From an uncultured Phocaeicola sp. (lineage in GTDB: Bacteria; Bacteroidota; Bacteroidia; Bacteroidales; Bacteroidaceae): 64,000 nucleotides of DNA. How positions within the stretch are numbered: position 1 is the stretch's first letter; each line of letters opens with the position of its first letter. Where the stretch lies: positions 1 to 64,000 of the forward strand of contig CALUJE010000002.1 of the NCBI GenBank assembly GCA_944320885.1. The letters are read 5' to 3'. A program made the translations under genes and the position numbers. Below the pieces are notes generated by a model. That model had not been told where the DNA came from, searched no databases, and saw nothing but the letters and a program-made list of their open reading frames with translations. This document shows positions 25,694-35,327 of this stretch, piece after piece.

Positions 25694-26266
25694 GTGAATT
25701 ATAAAGAACTTTTTCAACAAATATTCATACTGATTTCCTCTCCGGCAAAAGCTTGGGAGGAAATTAGTTTAGAAGAGGATAGACGAGCGGTGATGGTAAA
25801 GTTTGTCTATCCTTTAATTGCTTTTTGTGGCCTGGCTGTTTTCATTGGCACGCTTATAGGTTTAGGCTTGCAGGGAAAGGCGCTACAAATAGCAATGACC
25901 AATTGTTGTGCCGTATTTGTTGCATTGTTTGGAGGTTACTTCTTGATTTCATATCTCACAAACCTGTATGGAATGAAGATTTTGAAACGTCCGGCTCAAT
26001 CGGGACTTTGTCAACAGTTTATAGGCTATGCAATGGTTGTAACTTTCATTCTGGAATTTATAACAGGCTTATTCCCCAGTTTTCTGATATTGAAATTGAT
26101 ATTGCAATTTTATACTATATATATAGTATGGGAAGGTGCACGAAGTCTGATGCAGATTCCTGAACGCAACTTATTGCTTTATGCAATAACCGTATCGTTA
26201 TTTATAATTATATCACCGGCTTTGATTCGATGGGTTTTTATGCGCCTGTCGTTTCTTTTACAATAA
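25694..26266 (+). CDS. Yip1-family integral membrane protein
   Basis: 190 residues starting at a GTG (25694). Four to five hydrophobic helices are visible, for example VYPLIAFCGLAVFIGTLIGL, CAVFVALFGGYFLISYL, FIGYAMVVTFILEFITGL and YAITVSLFIIISPALI. The N-terminal LFQQIFILISSPAKAWEEI stretch is typical of bacterial YIP1-domain proteins. Function unknown. It starts 19 bp after the NigD-like gene and ends 6 bp before smpB. Confidence 0.75.
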   Translation: MNYKELFQQIFILISSPAKAWEEISLEEDRRAVMVKFVYPLIAFCGLAVFIGTLIGLGLQGKALQIAMTNCCAVFVALFGGYFLISYLTNLYGMKILKRPAQSGLCQQFIGYAMVVTFILEFITGLFPSFLILKLILQFYTIYIVWEGARSLMQIPERNLLLYAITVSLFIIISPALIRWVFMRLSFLLQ

Positions 26267-26272
26267 ATTATT

Positions 26273-26728
26273 ATGGATAAAGTAACTCCGATAAATATTA
26301 AGAACAAGAGAGCGTCGTTCGACTATGAGTTTATAGATACATATACAGCTGGGATTGTTTTAACCGGTACTGAAATAAAGTCCATACGACAGGGAAAGGC
26401 CAGTCTGGTTGATACATTCTGTTATTTTGTGAGAGGTGAATTATGGGTTAAAAATATGCATATATCGGAGTATTTCTATGGCTCATACAATAATCATGCT
26501 GCTCGTCGGGACCGGAAGTTGTTATTGACCCGTAAAGAACTTAGAAAACTGGAACGGGATTCGCAGACACCAGGCTTTACGATAGTACCAACCAGAATGT
26601 ATATCAATGAAAAAGGATTGGCCAAGGTTGTTATTGCTTTGGCTAAGGGTAAGAAGCTATTCGACAAGCGTGAAACGTTGAAGGAGAAAGATGCTCGTCG
26701 GGAAATGGACAGAGCATTTAAGTATTAA
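26273..26728 (+). CDS. smpB: SsrA-binding protein
   Basis: Binds tmRNA and brings it to stalled ribosomes for trans-translation. It has 151 residues. [21 protein letters not shown] at the start, [18 protein letters not shown] near 36 and the C-terminal [24 protein letters not shown] tail, which enters the mRNA channel, are all present. No ssrA (tmRNA) gene is seen in this window. Confidence 0.97.
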   Translation: MDKVTPINIKNKRASFDYEFIDTYTAGIVLTGTEIKSIRQGKASLVDTFCYFVRGELWVKNMHISEYFYGSYNNHAARRDRKLLLTRKELRKLERDSQTPGFTIVPTRMYINEKGLAKVVIALAKGKKLFDKRETLKEKDARREMDRAFKY

Positions 26729-26776
26729 GATGGAATACTAATACGGGTATAACGGGGTTGTCTAGACATTGAATCA

Positions 26777-26817
26777 TATTCAAGGGGTGTGATGTGGACC
26801 TTGTTGTACCTTGAATA
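26777..26817 (+). promoter_or_regulatory. metH leader hairpin with two alternative pairings
   Basis: TATTCAAGG (26777-26785) is complementary to CCTTGAATA (26809-26817), which ends 5 nt before the metH ATG. Its CAAGG core can also pair with a nearer CCTTG at 26799-26803. The longer stem would cover the ribosome-binding region. The gap to smpB is only 94 bp, too short for a cobalamin riboswitch. Confidence 0.35.
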
Positions 26818-26822
26818 ATATA

Positions 26823-29585
26823 ATGGCAGAGTTAGAATATATGAAGGAAACAATTGAGCAGTTGGTAACGAAGCGCATCCTGATTTTGGATGGTGCAATG
26901 GGTACCATGATTCAGAAATACAATTTGTGCGAGGACGATTTTCGGGGAGAACGTTTTAAAGATATTCCGGGACAGATGAAAGGAAACAATGATATCCTGT
27001 GTCTGACGCGTCCGGATGTTATTACAGAGATTCACCGTAAGTATCTTGATGCAGGAGCTGATATCATTGAAACGAATACATTCAGTTCTACGCGGGTTTC
27101 AATGGCCGATTACCATGTAGAAAGTCTGTGTAGGGAAATAAATTTGCAGGCGGCAAAAATAGCTCGGGAACTGGCCGATGAATATACACGGAAAGATCCG
27201 TCAAAACCTCGTTTTGTGGCTGGTTCTGTAGGTCCGACAAATAAGACTTGTTCCATGAGTCCGGATGTTAACAATCCGGCATTTAGAGCGCTCTCTTATG
27301 ACGAATTGGCCATTGCCTATCAGGAACAGATGGAAGCATTGCTCGAAGGCGGTGTTGATGCATTGTTGATAGAGACAATATTCGATACATTAAATGCCAA
27401 AGCTGCTTTATATGCGGCAGAAGAAGCTATGCATGCTGCAAACCGTCGTGTTCCCATAATGCTGTCAGTTACATTGTCTGATGCTGCCGGACGTACGCTT
27501 TCAGGGCAGACTCTTGAAGCTTTTCTGGCATCTGTGCAACATGCTCCGATATTCTCTGTAGGATTGAATTGTTCTTTTGGGGCGGCTCAGTTAAAGCCTT
27601 TCCTGAAAGTTTTGGCCGACAATGCTCCTTATTACATATCAGCATATCCCAATGCCGGTTTGCCTAACAGTTTGGGACAGTATGACCAGACTCCACAGGA
27701 AATGGCTCTTGAGGTAAAAGAATATATTAATGAGAGACTTGTAAATATTATAGGAGGATGTTGTGGCACGACAGATGCCTATATTGCTGAATATCCGGCG
27801 TTGATAAAAGATGCACTTCCTCATGAGCCGGTATCAAAGCCTGTTCATTTATGGCTTTCGGGACTGGAAAGACTGGAAGTAAAGCCCGAGATTAATTTTG
27901 TGAATATTGGTGAGCGTTGCAATGTTGCAGGTTCGCGTAAATTCCTTCGTCTCATCAAAGAGAAAAACTATGAAGAAGCCTTGTCTATAGCGCGCCGGCA
28001 GGTTGAGGATGGAGCCTTGGTCTTGGACATTAATATGGATGACGGTTTGCTCGATACAAAAGAAGAAATGACCACGTTCCTGAATCTGATTGCTTCGGAG
28101 CCGGATGTGGCACGGGTGCCTATTATGATTGATTCGTCAAAGTGGGATGTTATTCGTGCCGGGTTGAAATGTTTGCAGGGGAAATCTATCGTCAATTCCA
28201 TATCCTTGAAAGAAGGCGAAGAGATATTTCTTGAGCATGCCCGTGAGATTCGCCGTCTGGGAGCTGCCGTAGTGGTTATGGCATTCGATGAGACTGGACA
28301 GGCCGATACCTATGAACGTAAAATAGCAGTATGTGAACGTGCATATCGTTTGCTTACTGAGAAAGTTGGCTTTAACCCCAATGATATCATATTCGACCCC
28401 AATATTTTAGCCATTGCAACCGGAATGGAAGAGCACAATAATTACGCCGTTGATTTCATCCGTGCCGCGGGATGGATTCGTAAGAATCTTCCGGGTTCTC
28501 ACGTCAGTGGTGGAGTGAGCAATCTTTCGTTCTCTTTCCGAGGTAACAATTATATCCGTGAGGCGATGCATGCCGTATTTCTTTATCATGCCATTCGTGA
28601 AGGAATGGATATGGGTATAGTAAATCCTGCTACTTCCGTAATGTATGCCGATATTCCAGAGAATATTCTGGAACGTATAGAGGATGTTGTGCTCAATCGT
28701 CGGAAGGATGCAGCAGAACGCCTTATCGAATTGGCTGAAGAGATGAAGAATATGCAGCAGGCTGATACAGAAAAGCAAGCGCATCATGATGCCTGGCGCG
28801 ATGCATCGTTGGAGGAGCGTTTGAAGCAGGCTTTGGTTAAAGGTATCGGTGACTATCTGGAAACAGATTTGGATGAGGCTGTGAAAAAATATCCCAATGC
28901 GGTGGCTATTATCGAAGGGCCGTTGATGGATGGCATGAACTACGTAGGTGAACTGTTCGGTTCAGGAAAAATGTTCTTGCCTCAGGTTGTGAAGACTGCC
29001 CGTACGATGAAAAAGGCCGTGTCGATACTTCAACCCTTTATTGAAGCTGAAAAGACACAGGGAAGCCGTTCGGCAGGAAAAGTTCTTCTGGCAACTGTAA
29101 AAGGTGATGTGCATGATATAGGAAAGAATATTGTCTCAGTAGTGATGGCTTGTAACAATTATGAAATTATCGATTTGGGAGTAATGGTTCCGGCCGAGAC
29201 AATAGTAAGTAAGGCTATCGAAGAAAATGTAGATATTATCGGATTAAGCGGACTTATTACACCTTCATTGGATGAGATGGTTCATGTTGCTTCAGAATTA
29301 CAGAAGGCAGGATTGCATATTCCTCTGATGATTGGTGGAGCAACCACAAGTGCCTTGCATACGGCATTGAAGATTGTTCCGGCATATGATGCTCCTGTAA
29401 TTCATTTGAAGGATGCTTCACAGAATGCAATTGTAGCTGCCAAACTTTTGAATCCGGAGCTTCGTGATGCATATGTAGAAGAGGTATATGCAAATTACAA
29501 GTCATTGTGTGAGCGTCGGAAGAATGTGGAAACACCGGTAGTTTCATTAAAAGAAGCGCAGGCGGGCAAGTTGAACTTGTTTTGA
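26823..29585 (+). CDS. metH: Cobalamin-dependent methionine synthase, lacking the reactivation domain
   Basis: Methylates homocysteine using methyltetrahydrofolate and cobalamin. The ATG at 26823 is chosen (920 residues); an upstream in-frame TTG is unlikely. Domains in order are homocysteine methyltransferase (about 12-325; zinc ligands in VGLNCSFG and GGCCGT), pterin-binding (about 345-610; FVNIGERCNVAGSRKF), the cobalamin cap, and the B12-binding Rossmann domain (GDVHDIGKNIV near 760, with the cobalt-ligand His). E. coli MetH is about 1,227 residues; the missing C-terminus is the AdoMet-binding reactivation domain. A separate gene at 51.8 kb encodes just that domain. Confidence 0.95.
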   Translation: MAELEYMKETIEQLVTKRILILDGAMGTMIQKYNLCEDDFRGERFKDIPGQMKGNNDILCLTRPDVITEIHRKYLDAGADIIETNTFSSTRVSMADYHVESLCREINLQAAKIARELADEYTRKDPSKPRFVAGSVGPTNKTCSMSPDVNNPAFRALSYDELAIAYQEQMEALLEGGVDALLIETIFDTLNAKAALYAAEEAMHAANRRVPIMLSVTLSDAAGRTLSGQTLEAFLASVQHAPIFSVGLNCSFGAAQLKPFLKVLADNAPYYISAYPNAGLPNSLGQYDQTPQEMALEVKEYINERLVNIIGGCCGTTDAYIAEYPALIKDALPHEPVSKPVHLWLSGLERLEVKPEINFVNIGERCNVAGSRKFLRLIKEKNYEEALSIARRQVEDGALVLDINMDDGLLDTKEEMTTFLNLIASEPDVARVPIMIDSSKWDVIRAGLKCLQGKSIVNSISLKEGEEIFLEHAREIRRLGAAVVVMAFDETGQADTYERKIAVCERAYRLLTEKVGFNPNDIIFDPNILAIATGMEEHNNYAVDFIRAAGWIRKNLPGSHVSGGVSNLSFSFRGNNYIREAMHAVFLYHAIREGMDMGIVNPATSVMYADIPENILERIEDVVLNRRKDAAERLIELAEEMKNMQQADTEKQAHHDAWRDASLEERLKQALVKGIGDYLETDLDEAVKKYPNAVAIIEGPLMDGMNYVGELFGSGKMFLPQVVKTARTMKKAVSILQPFIEAEKTQGSRSAGKVLLATVKGDVHDIGKNIVSVVMACNNYEIIDLGVMVPAETIVSKAIEENVDIIGLSGLITPSLDEMVHVASELQKAGLHIPLMIGGATTSALHTALKIVPAYDAPVIHLKDASQNAIVAAKLLNPELRDAYVEEVYANYKSLCERRKNVETPVVSLKEAQAGKLNLF

Positions 29586-29694
29586 ATGAAATAAAAGATT
29601 TATAAATGTTGTTTTGTGAATGAGGCTGTTAAAAGAAATTTTTATAATTTGCCTTTGTTTTGCAGAATGTTCAGAAATAGTATAAATATAGATT

Positions 29695-30543
29695 ATGGAA
29701 ACAACACAGGAATTGATTGATCGTTTGATTGATTTGGCCTTTGCTGAAGATATCGGTGATGGTGACCATACTACATTATCGTGCATCCCTGATGAGGCTA
29801 TGGGAAAATCCAAACTTCTGATAAAAGAACCGGGAGTTCTCGCAGGTATAGATATTGCTAAAGAAATATTTCACCGTTTTGACCCGTCCATGCAGGTAGA
29901 AGTGTTTATTCAGGATGGGGCAGAAGTGAAACCGGGTGATGTGGCTATGGTTGTGAGCGGAAAGGTTCGTTCGTTGTTACAGACCGAACGACTGATGCTG
30001 AATGTTATGCAGCGTATGAGCGGTATAGCTACTATGACCCGTAAATATGTAAAGCAACTGGAAGGTACACATACCCGCGTGCTTGATACACGTAAGACTA
30101 CTCCCGGTATGCGTATGCTGGAGAAGGAAGCTGTAAAGATTGGTGGTGGCGTAAATCACCGTATCGGTCTTTTTGACATGATTCTTTTGAAAGATAATCA
30201 TGTTGACTTTGCTGGAGGTATAAAGCAAGCCATAACAAGAGCGAAAGAATATTGCAAGGCCAAAGGCAAGGACCTGAAAATTGAGATTGAAGTTCGTAAT
30301 TTTGACGAATTGCAACAAGTGCTTGACTTGGGAGGTGTTGACCGTATTATGTTTGACAACTTTACTCCGGAAATGACACGTAAGGCTGTTGAAATGGTGA
30401 ACGGCCGTTTTGAAACAGAGTCATCGGGTGGTATAACCTTTGATACTTTAAGACAATATGCTGAGTGCGGAGTAGACTTTATTTCTGTCGGAGCATTGAC
30501 CCATTCTGTAAAAGGATTGGATATGAGTTTTAAGGCTTGTTAA
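29695..30543 (+). CDS. nadC: Nicotinate-nucleotide pyrophosphorylase (carboxylating)
   Basis: Converts quinolinate and PRPP to nicotinate mononucleotide, CO2 and PPi in de novo NAD synthesis. It has 282 residues, full length. Landmarks are GDGDHTTLSCIP near 20, TERLMLNVMQRMSGIATMT near 96, DTRKTTPGMRMLEKEAVKIGG near 135 and LLKDNH near 164. It is followed after only 13 bp by the M23 peptidase gene, so the two are probably cotranscribed. No clear -7 box was found in the 109-bp gap after metH. Confidence 0.96.
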   Translation: METTQELIDRLIDLAFAEDIGDGDHTTLSCIPDEAMGKSKLLIKEPGVLAGIDIAKEIFHRFDPSMQVEVFIQDGAEVKPGDVAMVVSGKVRSLLQTERLMLNVMQRMSGIATMTRKYVKQLEGTHTRVLDTRKTTPGMRMLEKEAVKIGGGVNHRIGLFDMILLKDNHVDFAGGIKQAITRAKEYCKAKGKDLKIEIEVRNFDELQQVLDLGGVDRIMFDNFTPEMTRKAVEMVNGRFETESSGGITFDTLRQYAECGVDFISVGALTHSVKGLDMSFKAC

Positions 30544-30556
30544 TAGACGATTGTTG

Positions 30557-32236
30557 ATGAAAAGAATATTCTTAATAGGCTTCTTGTGTTCCTCGCTTGC
30601 TGCTGGTGCACAAGAAGCCTTGACTTTTTTAAGGCCCTTTGACTTTCCTCTGTTGCTGAGTGCAAATTTCGGAGAATTGAGGCCTAATCATTTTCATGGA
30701 GGTCTGGATATAAAGACTGGAGGTGTGACGGAAAAGCCCGTACATGTGGTGGCCGACGGTTATGTCTCACGCATAACGGTAAGTCCTACGGGATATGGAA
30801 ATGCGCTTTATGTAACTCACCCCAATGGATATACTTCGGTATATGGTCATCTGGAAACGTTTCATGAAAAGATTGCCCGTTATGTTGAAGAGTATCAATA
30901 TGCAAATGAAACCTTTTCCGTGGATATTCGTCCGGACAGTACGATGTTTCGTTTCAATGCGGGTGATGTGATAGCACGAAGCGGTAACTCCGGCTCTTCG
31001 GGAGGACCGCATCTGCATTTGGAATTGCGTAAGAGCGATACGAATGAAATGATAGATCCCTTACCGTTTTATAAGGATGCATTGAAAGATACCCGGCGTC
31101 CGTTATCGCAGGGACTGATGGCATTCTCTTTTCCTGGCGAGGGTGTGATAAACGCACGTTCGGACAAGCAGGTATTTGCCTGGATTGCGGGAGGTAGTGC
31201 TGTGTCCAGGCATATTGATGCATGGGGCAAGATTGCATTTGCTATTCGTGCCAATGATTATATGACCGGAACATCGAATATTTATGGAGTGCGTTCTATT
31301 ACATTGAAAGTAGACAGTATAGAGATATTCAGAAGCCGGATAAGCAAGGTGGCTTTTGATGAGAACCGTGCCATTAACGGATGGGCCGATTATGAAACAT
31401 ATAGTCGGAATCGTCAATGGTATGTGAAGTCTTTTCTTTTGCCCGGCAACAAGCTTTCTTTCCTGCAAAGTGATTCATCGCAAAAAGGATGGGTGACGAT
31501 TGACGAAGAACGTGACTATCATTTCTGTTATGAACTCGAAGATGGTTTTGGTAATAAATCTGTTTATCGTTTTGTAGTGCATGGTAAACCTCAGGAAATA
31601 CCCCGGCCGGTACGTAAAGGCAATATGATGTTACGATGGAACCGTGCCAATACGATTACCCGTCCGGGAATGCAGTTTGTGATTCCGAAAGGTATGCTTT
31701 ATGAAGATACAGACGTAAATGTGGATATGGCTTCTGATTCTACAGATATTGCCTATACATATCAGCTGAATGACCGTATCATACCTTTACATACTTATTG
31801 TCCGTTACGGATAGGAGTGCGTCATATGCCGGTGGCCGACAGTACCAAATATTATATAGCCCAGAAGTTTGGTTCACGCAACGTATATATGCGAAGCAAA
31901 TGGGTTGATGGATGGTTGGAAGCCTCGGTGCGTGAATTAGGCACATATACGGTAGATATGGATACGGTTGCTCCGGTTATTACTCCATTGAGTAAAAGCA
32001 GATGGCAGCGTTCGGGAACAATTACTTTCCGCATAGCAGACAAAAATTCGGGAGTGGAGAGTTTTAAGGGAAAAATTGACGGAAAATTTGTATTGTTTGA
32101 GAATCACAAGCCTGGCAGACTGGTGTGTTATTTGCGTAAGGCTAAAGTGGAACGTGGAAAATTGCACACTTTAGAGCTGACGGTAACAGATAAATGTGGA
32201 AACGTAGAAGTATATACAGAAAAGATACGTTATTAA
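30557..32236 (+). CDS. M23-family metallopeptidase (LytM-like), secreted
   Basis: 559 residues from the ATG at 30557 (two in-frame TTG codons lie just before it), with a signal peptide (MKRIFLIGFLCSSLAAGAQ). The LytM domain is N-terminal: HFHGGLDIKTG near 37 (HxxxD zinc motif) and HLHLELR near 152 (HxH). It probably acts as a peptidoglycan endopeptidase or scaffold in the periplasm. The long C-terminal part is beta-rich and ends in an Ig-like module (DTVAPVITPLSKSRW and after). It shares an operon with nadC. Confidence 0.88.
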   Translation: MKRIFLIGFLCSSLAAGAQEALTFLRPFDFPLLLSANFGELRPNHFHGGLDIKTGGVTEKPVHVVADGYVSRITVSPTGYGNALYVTHPNGYTSVYGHLETFHEKIARYVEEYQYANETFSVDIRPDSTMFRFNAGDVIARSGNSGSSGGPHLHLELRKSDTNEMIDPLPFYKDALKDTRRPLSQGLMAFSFPGEGVINARSDKQVFAWIAGGSAVSRHIDAWGKIAFAIRANDYMTGTSNIYGVRSITLKVDSIEIFRSRISKVAFDENRAINGWADYETYSRNRQWYVKSFLLPGNKLSFLQSDSSQKGWVTIDEERDYHFCYELEDGFGNKSVYRFVVHGKPQEIPRPVRKGNMMLRWNRANTITRPGMQFVIPKGMLYEDTDVNVDMASDSTDIAYTYQLNDRIIPLHTYCPLRIGVRHMPVADSTKYYIAQKFGSRNVYMRSKWVDGWLEASVRELGTYTVDMDTVAPVITPLSKSRWQRSGTITFRIADKNSGVESFKGKIDGKFVLFENHKPGRLVCYLRKAKVERGKLHTLELTVTDKCGNVEVYTEKIRY

Positions 32237-32302
32237 AAAATAATTCATAGCCTGTATTTTCAGAAAAGACAGTTATGAAAAATAAATTGAAGGATATAAA
32301 TA

Positions 32303-32347
32303 AAAAAATCACCTAGAAGATTTATTTTTTCTTCTAAGGTGATTTTT
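32303..32347. terminator. Bidirectional terminator M23 peptidase / ald
   Basis: AATCACCTAGAAGA and TCTTCTAAGGTGATT form a stem with one bulge and are flanked by poly-A on the left and poly-T on the right. Lies between convergent genes. Confidence 0.85.
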
Positions 32348-32363
32348 TATTTATAGATTTTCC

Positions 32364-33464
32364 TTACAGACTGCTGTATGGCATATCGAATGCTTCGGCT
32401 ACTGCAGGGAATGTAATCTTTCCGTCTACGATATTCAGTCCTAATTTCAAGCCGGGGTCTTCAGCACAGGCCTTTTCCCATCCTTTGTCTGCCAGTTTCA
32501 GGGCATATGGTAATGTGGCATTGGTCAAAGCCAAAGTAGATGTGAAAGGAACTGCACCTGGAATATTGGCAACGCAATAATGTACGATACCGTCTACTTC
32601 ATAAACCGGTTCTGCATGTGTGGTTGGGTGTGAGGTTTCAAAGCATCCTCCCTGGTCAATGGCAACGTCAACCATAACAGAGCCTTTTTTCATCAGTTTC
32701 AGCATGTCGTGTGTGATAAGGTGAGGAGCTTTTGCTCCAGGAATCAGTACAGCTCCGATTACCAAATCAGTAGTAGGCAATTCCTGCTCAATATTGTAGG
32801 TTGAAGAGAACATGGTTTTTACGTTTTTGGGCATAAACTCGTTCAACTGACGCAGGCGTGGCAGTGAGATATCACATATCGTAACATCAGCACCCAGTCC
32901 GGCAGCCATTAATGCAGCTTGTGTACCAACTATACCACCTCCCAGAACCAGGACTTTGGCAGGTTTTACTCCAGGAACTCCTCCAAGCAGAACTCCTTTT
33001 CCTCCTTGTGGCTTTTCCAGGAAACGTGCTCCTTCCTGAATAGACATTCTACCGGCAACTTCGCTCATCGGGATAAGCAGCGGCAATGTCTTGTGAGAAT
33101 CTTCCACAGTTTCATATGCCAGACAAGTTGCTCCACTTTTAATCATAGCTTCAGTCAGTTCACGGTCACAGGCAAAATGAAAATAGGTAAAGACCAGTTG
33201 TCCTTTCTTTATAAGAGCATATTCGGGTTTTATCGGTTCCTTGACTTTAATAATCATTTCTGCAATGCCGTATACGTCTTCAATCGAAGGCAATATCTGT
33301 GCACCGGCTTTTACATATTCATCATCAGGGAAGCCACTGTTTTCGCCAGCAGTGTGCTGAACATATACTGTATGACCTCTTTTGACTAATTCGCGTGCTC
33401 CAGCAGGAGTTAGTGACACGCGGTTCTCATTGTTTTTGATTTCTTTAGGTATACCGACTATCAT
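32364..33464 (-). CDS. ald: Alanine dehydrogenase
   Basis: Reversible NAD-dependent deamination of L-alanine to pyruvate and ammonia. The family-typical start MIVGIPKEIKNNENRVSLTP is the ATG at 33464 (366 residues); the frame extends 38 codons upstream, but that part is non-homologous and contains the promoter. The substrate lysine lies in YFHFACDRELT and the NAD loop in VLVLGGGIVGTQAALMAAGLGA near 170. It is divergent from the C69 dipeptidase gene with a short shared promoter region. Confidence 0.94.
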   Translation of the reverse strand: MIVGIPKEIKNNENRVSLTPAGARELVKRGHTVYVQHTAGENSGFPDDEYVKAGAQILPSIEDVYGIAEMIIKVKEPIKPEYALIKKGQLVFTYFHFACDRELTEAMIKSGATCLAYETVEDSHKTLPLLIPMSEVAGRMSIQEGARFLEKPQGGKGVLLGGVPGVKPAKVLVLGGGIVGTQAALMAAGLGADVTICDISLPRLRQLNEFMPKNVKTMFSSTYNIEQELPTTDLVIGAVLIPGAKAPHLITHDMLKLMKKGSVMVDVAIDQGGCFETSHPTTHAEPVYEVDGIVHYCVANIPGAVPFTSTLALTNATLPYALKLADKGWEKACAEDPGLKLGLNIVDGKITFPAVAEAFDMPYSSL

Positions 33465-33493
33465 AATGTCACATTTAATAGGTTTAACATGCT

Positions 33494-33501
33494 CAAATAT
33501 A
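33494..33501 (-). promoter_or_regulatory. -7 box of ald promoter
   Basis: Reads TATATTTG on the minus strand, a perfect match 30 bp before the ald ATG. Its position inside the longer frame supports the downstream start. Confidence 0.6.
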
Positions 33502-33521
33502 GAAAATCGAATTAAAATTTG

Positions 33522-33529
33522 TAAGTTTG
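33522..33529 (+). promoter_or_regulatory. -7 box of C69 dipeptidase promoter
   Basis: TAAGTTTG, a perfect match 58 bp before the dipeptidase ATG and only 20 bp from the divergent ald -7 box, so the two promoters overlap. Confidence 0.55.
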
Positions 33530-33586
33530 TAGCATTAAATTTTATCAACGATGTTTTTAAACATATAAACCGTAACAAAAAAGATT

Positions 33587-35230
33587 ATGAGAAAGAAAAT
33601 TTGGATGGCTGCCGTATTAATGCTGGCAGTTGTGATGAAAGGTGTAGCCTGTACCAATCTGATAGTAGGAAAGGCAGCGTCTGTCGATGGATCGGTTCTG
33701 GTAACTTATTCGGCCGATTCTTTTGGTATGTTCGGTCATTTATGTCATTATCCGGCAGGAAAACATGCACCGGGTACAATGGTTGATATCCGTGACTGGG
33801 ATTCAAACAAGTATTTGGGACAGATTCCACAAGTTGCCGAGACTTATAACGTGATAGGAAATATAAATGAATATCAGGTTACTATTGCAGAAACAACATT
33901 TGGCGGTCGTCCGGAGCTGGTCGATAAGAATGGTTTGATTGATTACGGAAGTTTAATTTACTTGGGACTTCAGCGTAGCCGTACAGCTCGTGAAGCTATT
34001 AAGGTGATGACCGATTTGGTAAAGGAATATGGTTATTATAGTGGAGGAGAAAGTTTCACAATTGCCGATCCGAATGAAGTATGGATTATGGAAATGATAG
34101 GTAAGGGAACCGGTGTGAAAGGAGCGGTATGGGTAGCTGTAAGAATCCCGGATGACTGTATAGCAGCACATGCCAATCAAAGCCGTATTCATCAGTTTGA
34201 CCTGAACGACAAGGAAAACTGCATGTATTCACCTGATGTGATTTCGTTTGCCCGTGAGAAAGGATATTTCAACGGAAAGAATAAGGATTTCAGTTTTGCC
34301 GATGCTTATGCACCTGCAGATTTCAGTGCACTCCGTTTTTGTGAAGCACGTGTATGGAGTTTCTATCGCAAGCACAATGCTGAGATGGACAAATACCTTT
34401 CATATATTATGGGTGAGACTAAAGAACCGATGCCTCTTTATATAAAACCGGACAAGAAGGTTTCTTTGCAGGATATTCAGAATGATATGCGCGACCATTA
34501 TGAAGGAACTCCGCTTGATATGACTAAAGATCTGGGTGCAGGAGCGTATAACAGTCCGTATCGTCCCTCACCGTTGACTTTTAAAGTAGACGGACAGGAA
34601 TGCTTTAATGAGCGTCCTATTTCTACCCAACAGTCAGCCTTTACTTTTGTAGCTCAGATGCGCTCCAATCTGCCTAATGCTGTAGGAGGAATTCTGTGGT
34701 TCGGACTTGATGATGCCAACATGATTGCATACGTTCCTGTATATTGCTGTACAGACCGCGTTCCCGATTGTTTTGCCGGTAATAAGGGAGCTGATGGAGT
34801 TACTTTCTCTTGGGATAATTCATTCTGGGTATGTAACTGGATTTCAAATATGATTTATCCTCGTTATGGACTGATGATTGATGATTTGCGTGCTGTTCAG
34901 AGCCGTTTGGAAAAAGGATTCTTTGACGCACAGGCAGATGTTGAGAAAAAGGCTGTGGAATTATATGAAAGTGATCCTGCACAGGCAAAGAAGTATTTGA
35001 CAGATTATACCGTTGCTTCTGCCGAAAACATGCATAAGGAATGGCGCAAACTGGGAGAATTCCTGATAGTAAAATACAATGATATTGTAGTTAAGAAGGT
35101 GAAAGACGGTCAGTTTGAACGTACGGAAAATGGAATCGGAGCATTCCCGAACCGTCCGGGTTATCCTGAAGACTATAACAGAAAAGTCATAAAGGAAACA
35201 GGTGACCGTTATAAAATGCCTGTGAAATAA
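33587..35230 (+). CDS. C69-family dipeptidase (secreted Ntn hydrolase)
   Basis: 547 residues. The signal-peptide-like start MRKKIWMAAVLMLAVVMKGVA runs straight into CTNLIVGKAASVDGSVLVTYSAD. Cys22 would become the N-terminal nucleophile after cleavage, as in peptidase family C69 (PepD/dipeptidase A). It probably hydrolyses dipeptides in the periplasm. Further family features are GGESFTIADPNEVWIMEM and AHANQSRIHQF. The gene is monocistronic. Confidence 0.9.
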   Translation: MRKKIWMAAVLMLAVVMKGVACTNLIVGKAASVDGSVLVTYSADSFGMFGHLCHYPAGKHAPGTMVDIRDWDSNKYLGQIPQVAETYNVIGNINEYQVTIAETTFGGRPELVDKNGLIDYGSLIYLGLQRSRTAREAIKVMTDLVKEYGYYSGGESFTIADPNEVWIMEMIGKGTGVKGAVWVAVRIPDDCIAAHANQSRIHQFDLNDKENCMYSPDVISFAREKGYFNGKNKDFSFADAYAPADFSALRFCEARVWSFYRKHNAEMDKYLSYIMGETKEPMPLYIKPDKKVSLQDIQNDMRDHYEGTPLDMTKDLGAGAYNSPYRPSPLTFKVDGQECFNERPISTQQSAFTFVAQMRSNLPNAVGGILWFGLDDANMIAYVPVYCCTDRVPDCFAGNKGADGVTFSWDNSFWVCNWISNMIYPRYGLMIDDLRAVQSRLEKGFFDAQADVEKKAVELYESDPAQAKKYLTDYTVASAENMHKEWRKLGEFLIVKYNDIVVKKVKDGQFERTENGIGAFPNRPGYPEDYNRKVIKETGDRYKMPVK

Positions 35231-35254
35231 AAAAAGTAGCTTTTTATATTAGGT

Positions 35255-35290
35255 TTTAAGCGTCTAAATTTATACATTTGGACGCTTAAA
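35255..35290. repeat. Inverted repeat enclosing the phosphoglucomutase -7 box
   Basis: TTTAAGCGTC (35255-35264) and GACGCTTAAA (35281-35290) are perfect complements; inner AAAT/ATTT extends the symmetry. The loop holds TACATTTG (35273-35280), a perfect -7 box for the downstream gene. It could be the dipeptidase terminator, though no T-run follows, or an operator. Confidence 0.55.
35273..35280 (+). promoter_or_regulatory. -7 box of phosphoglucomutase promoter
   Basis: TACATTTG, a perfect TAnnTTTG match 47 bp before the ATG, within the loop of an inverted repeat. Confidence 0.5.
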
Positions 35291-35327
35291 TAGTATAAGA
35301 TTGTTACATAACTAAAAAATAAAGACT

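Noticed and set aside
26729..26822. Cobalamin or SAM riboswitch before metH
   Set aside because: The gap after smpB is only 94 bp and lacks the B12-box and SAM-box core sequences; only a simple alternative hairpin is visible.
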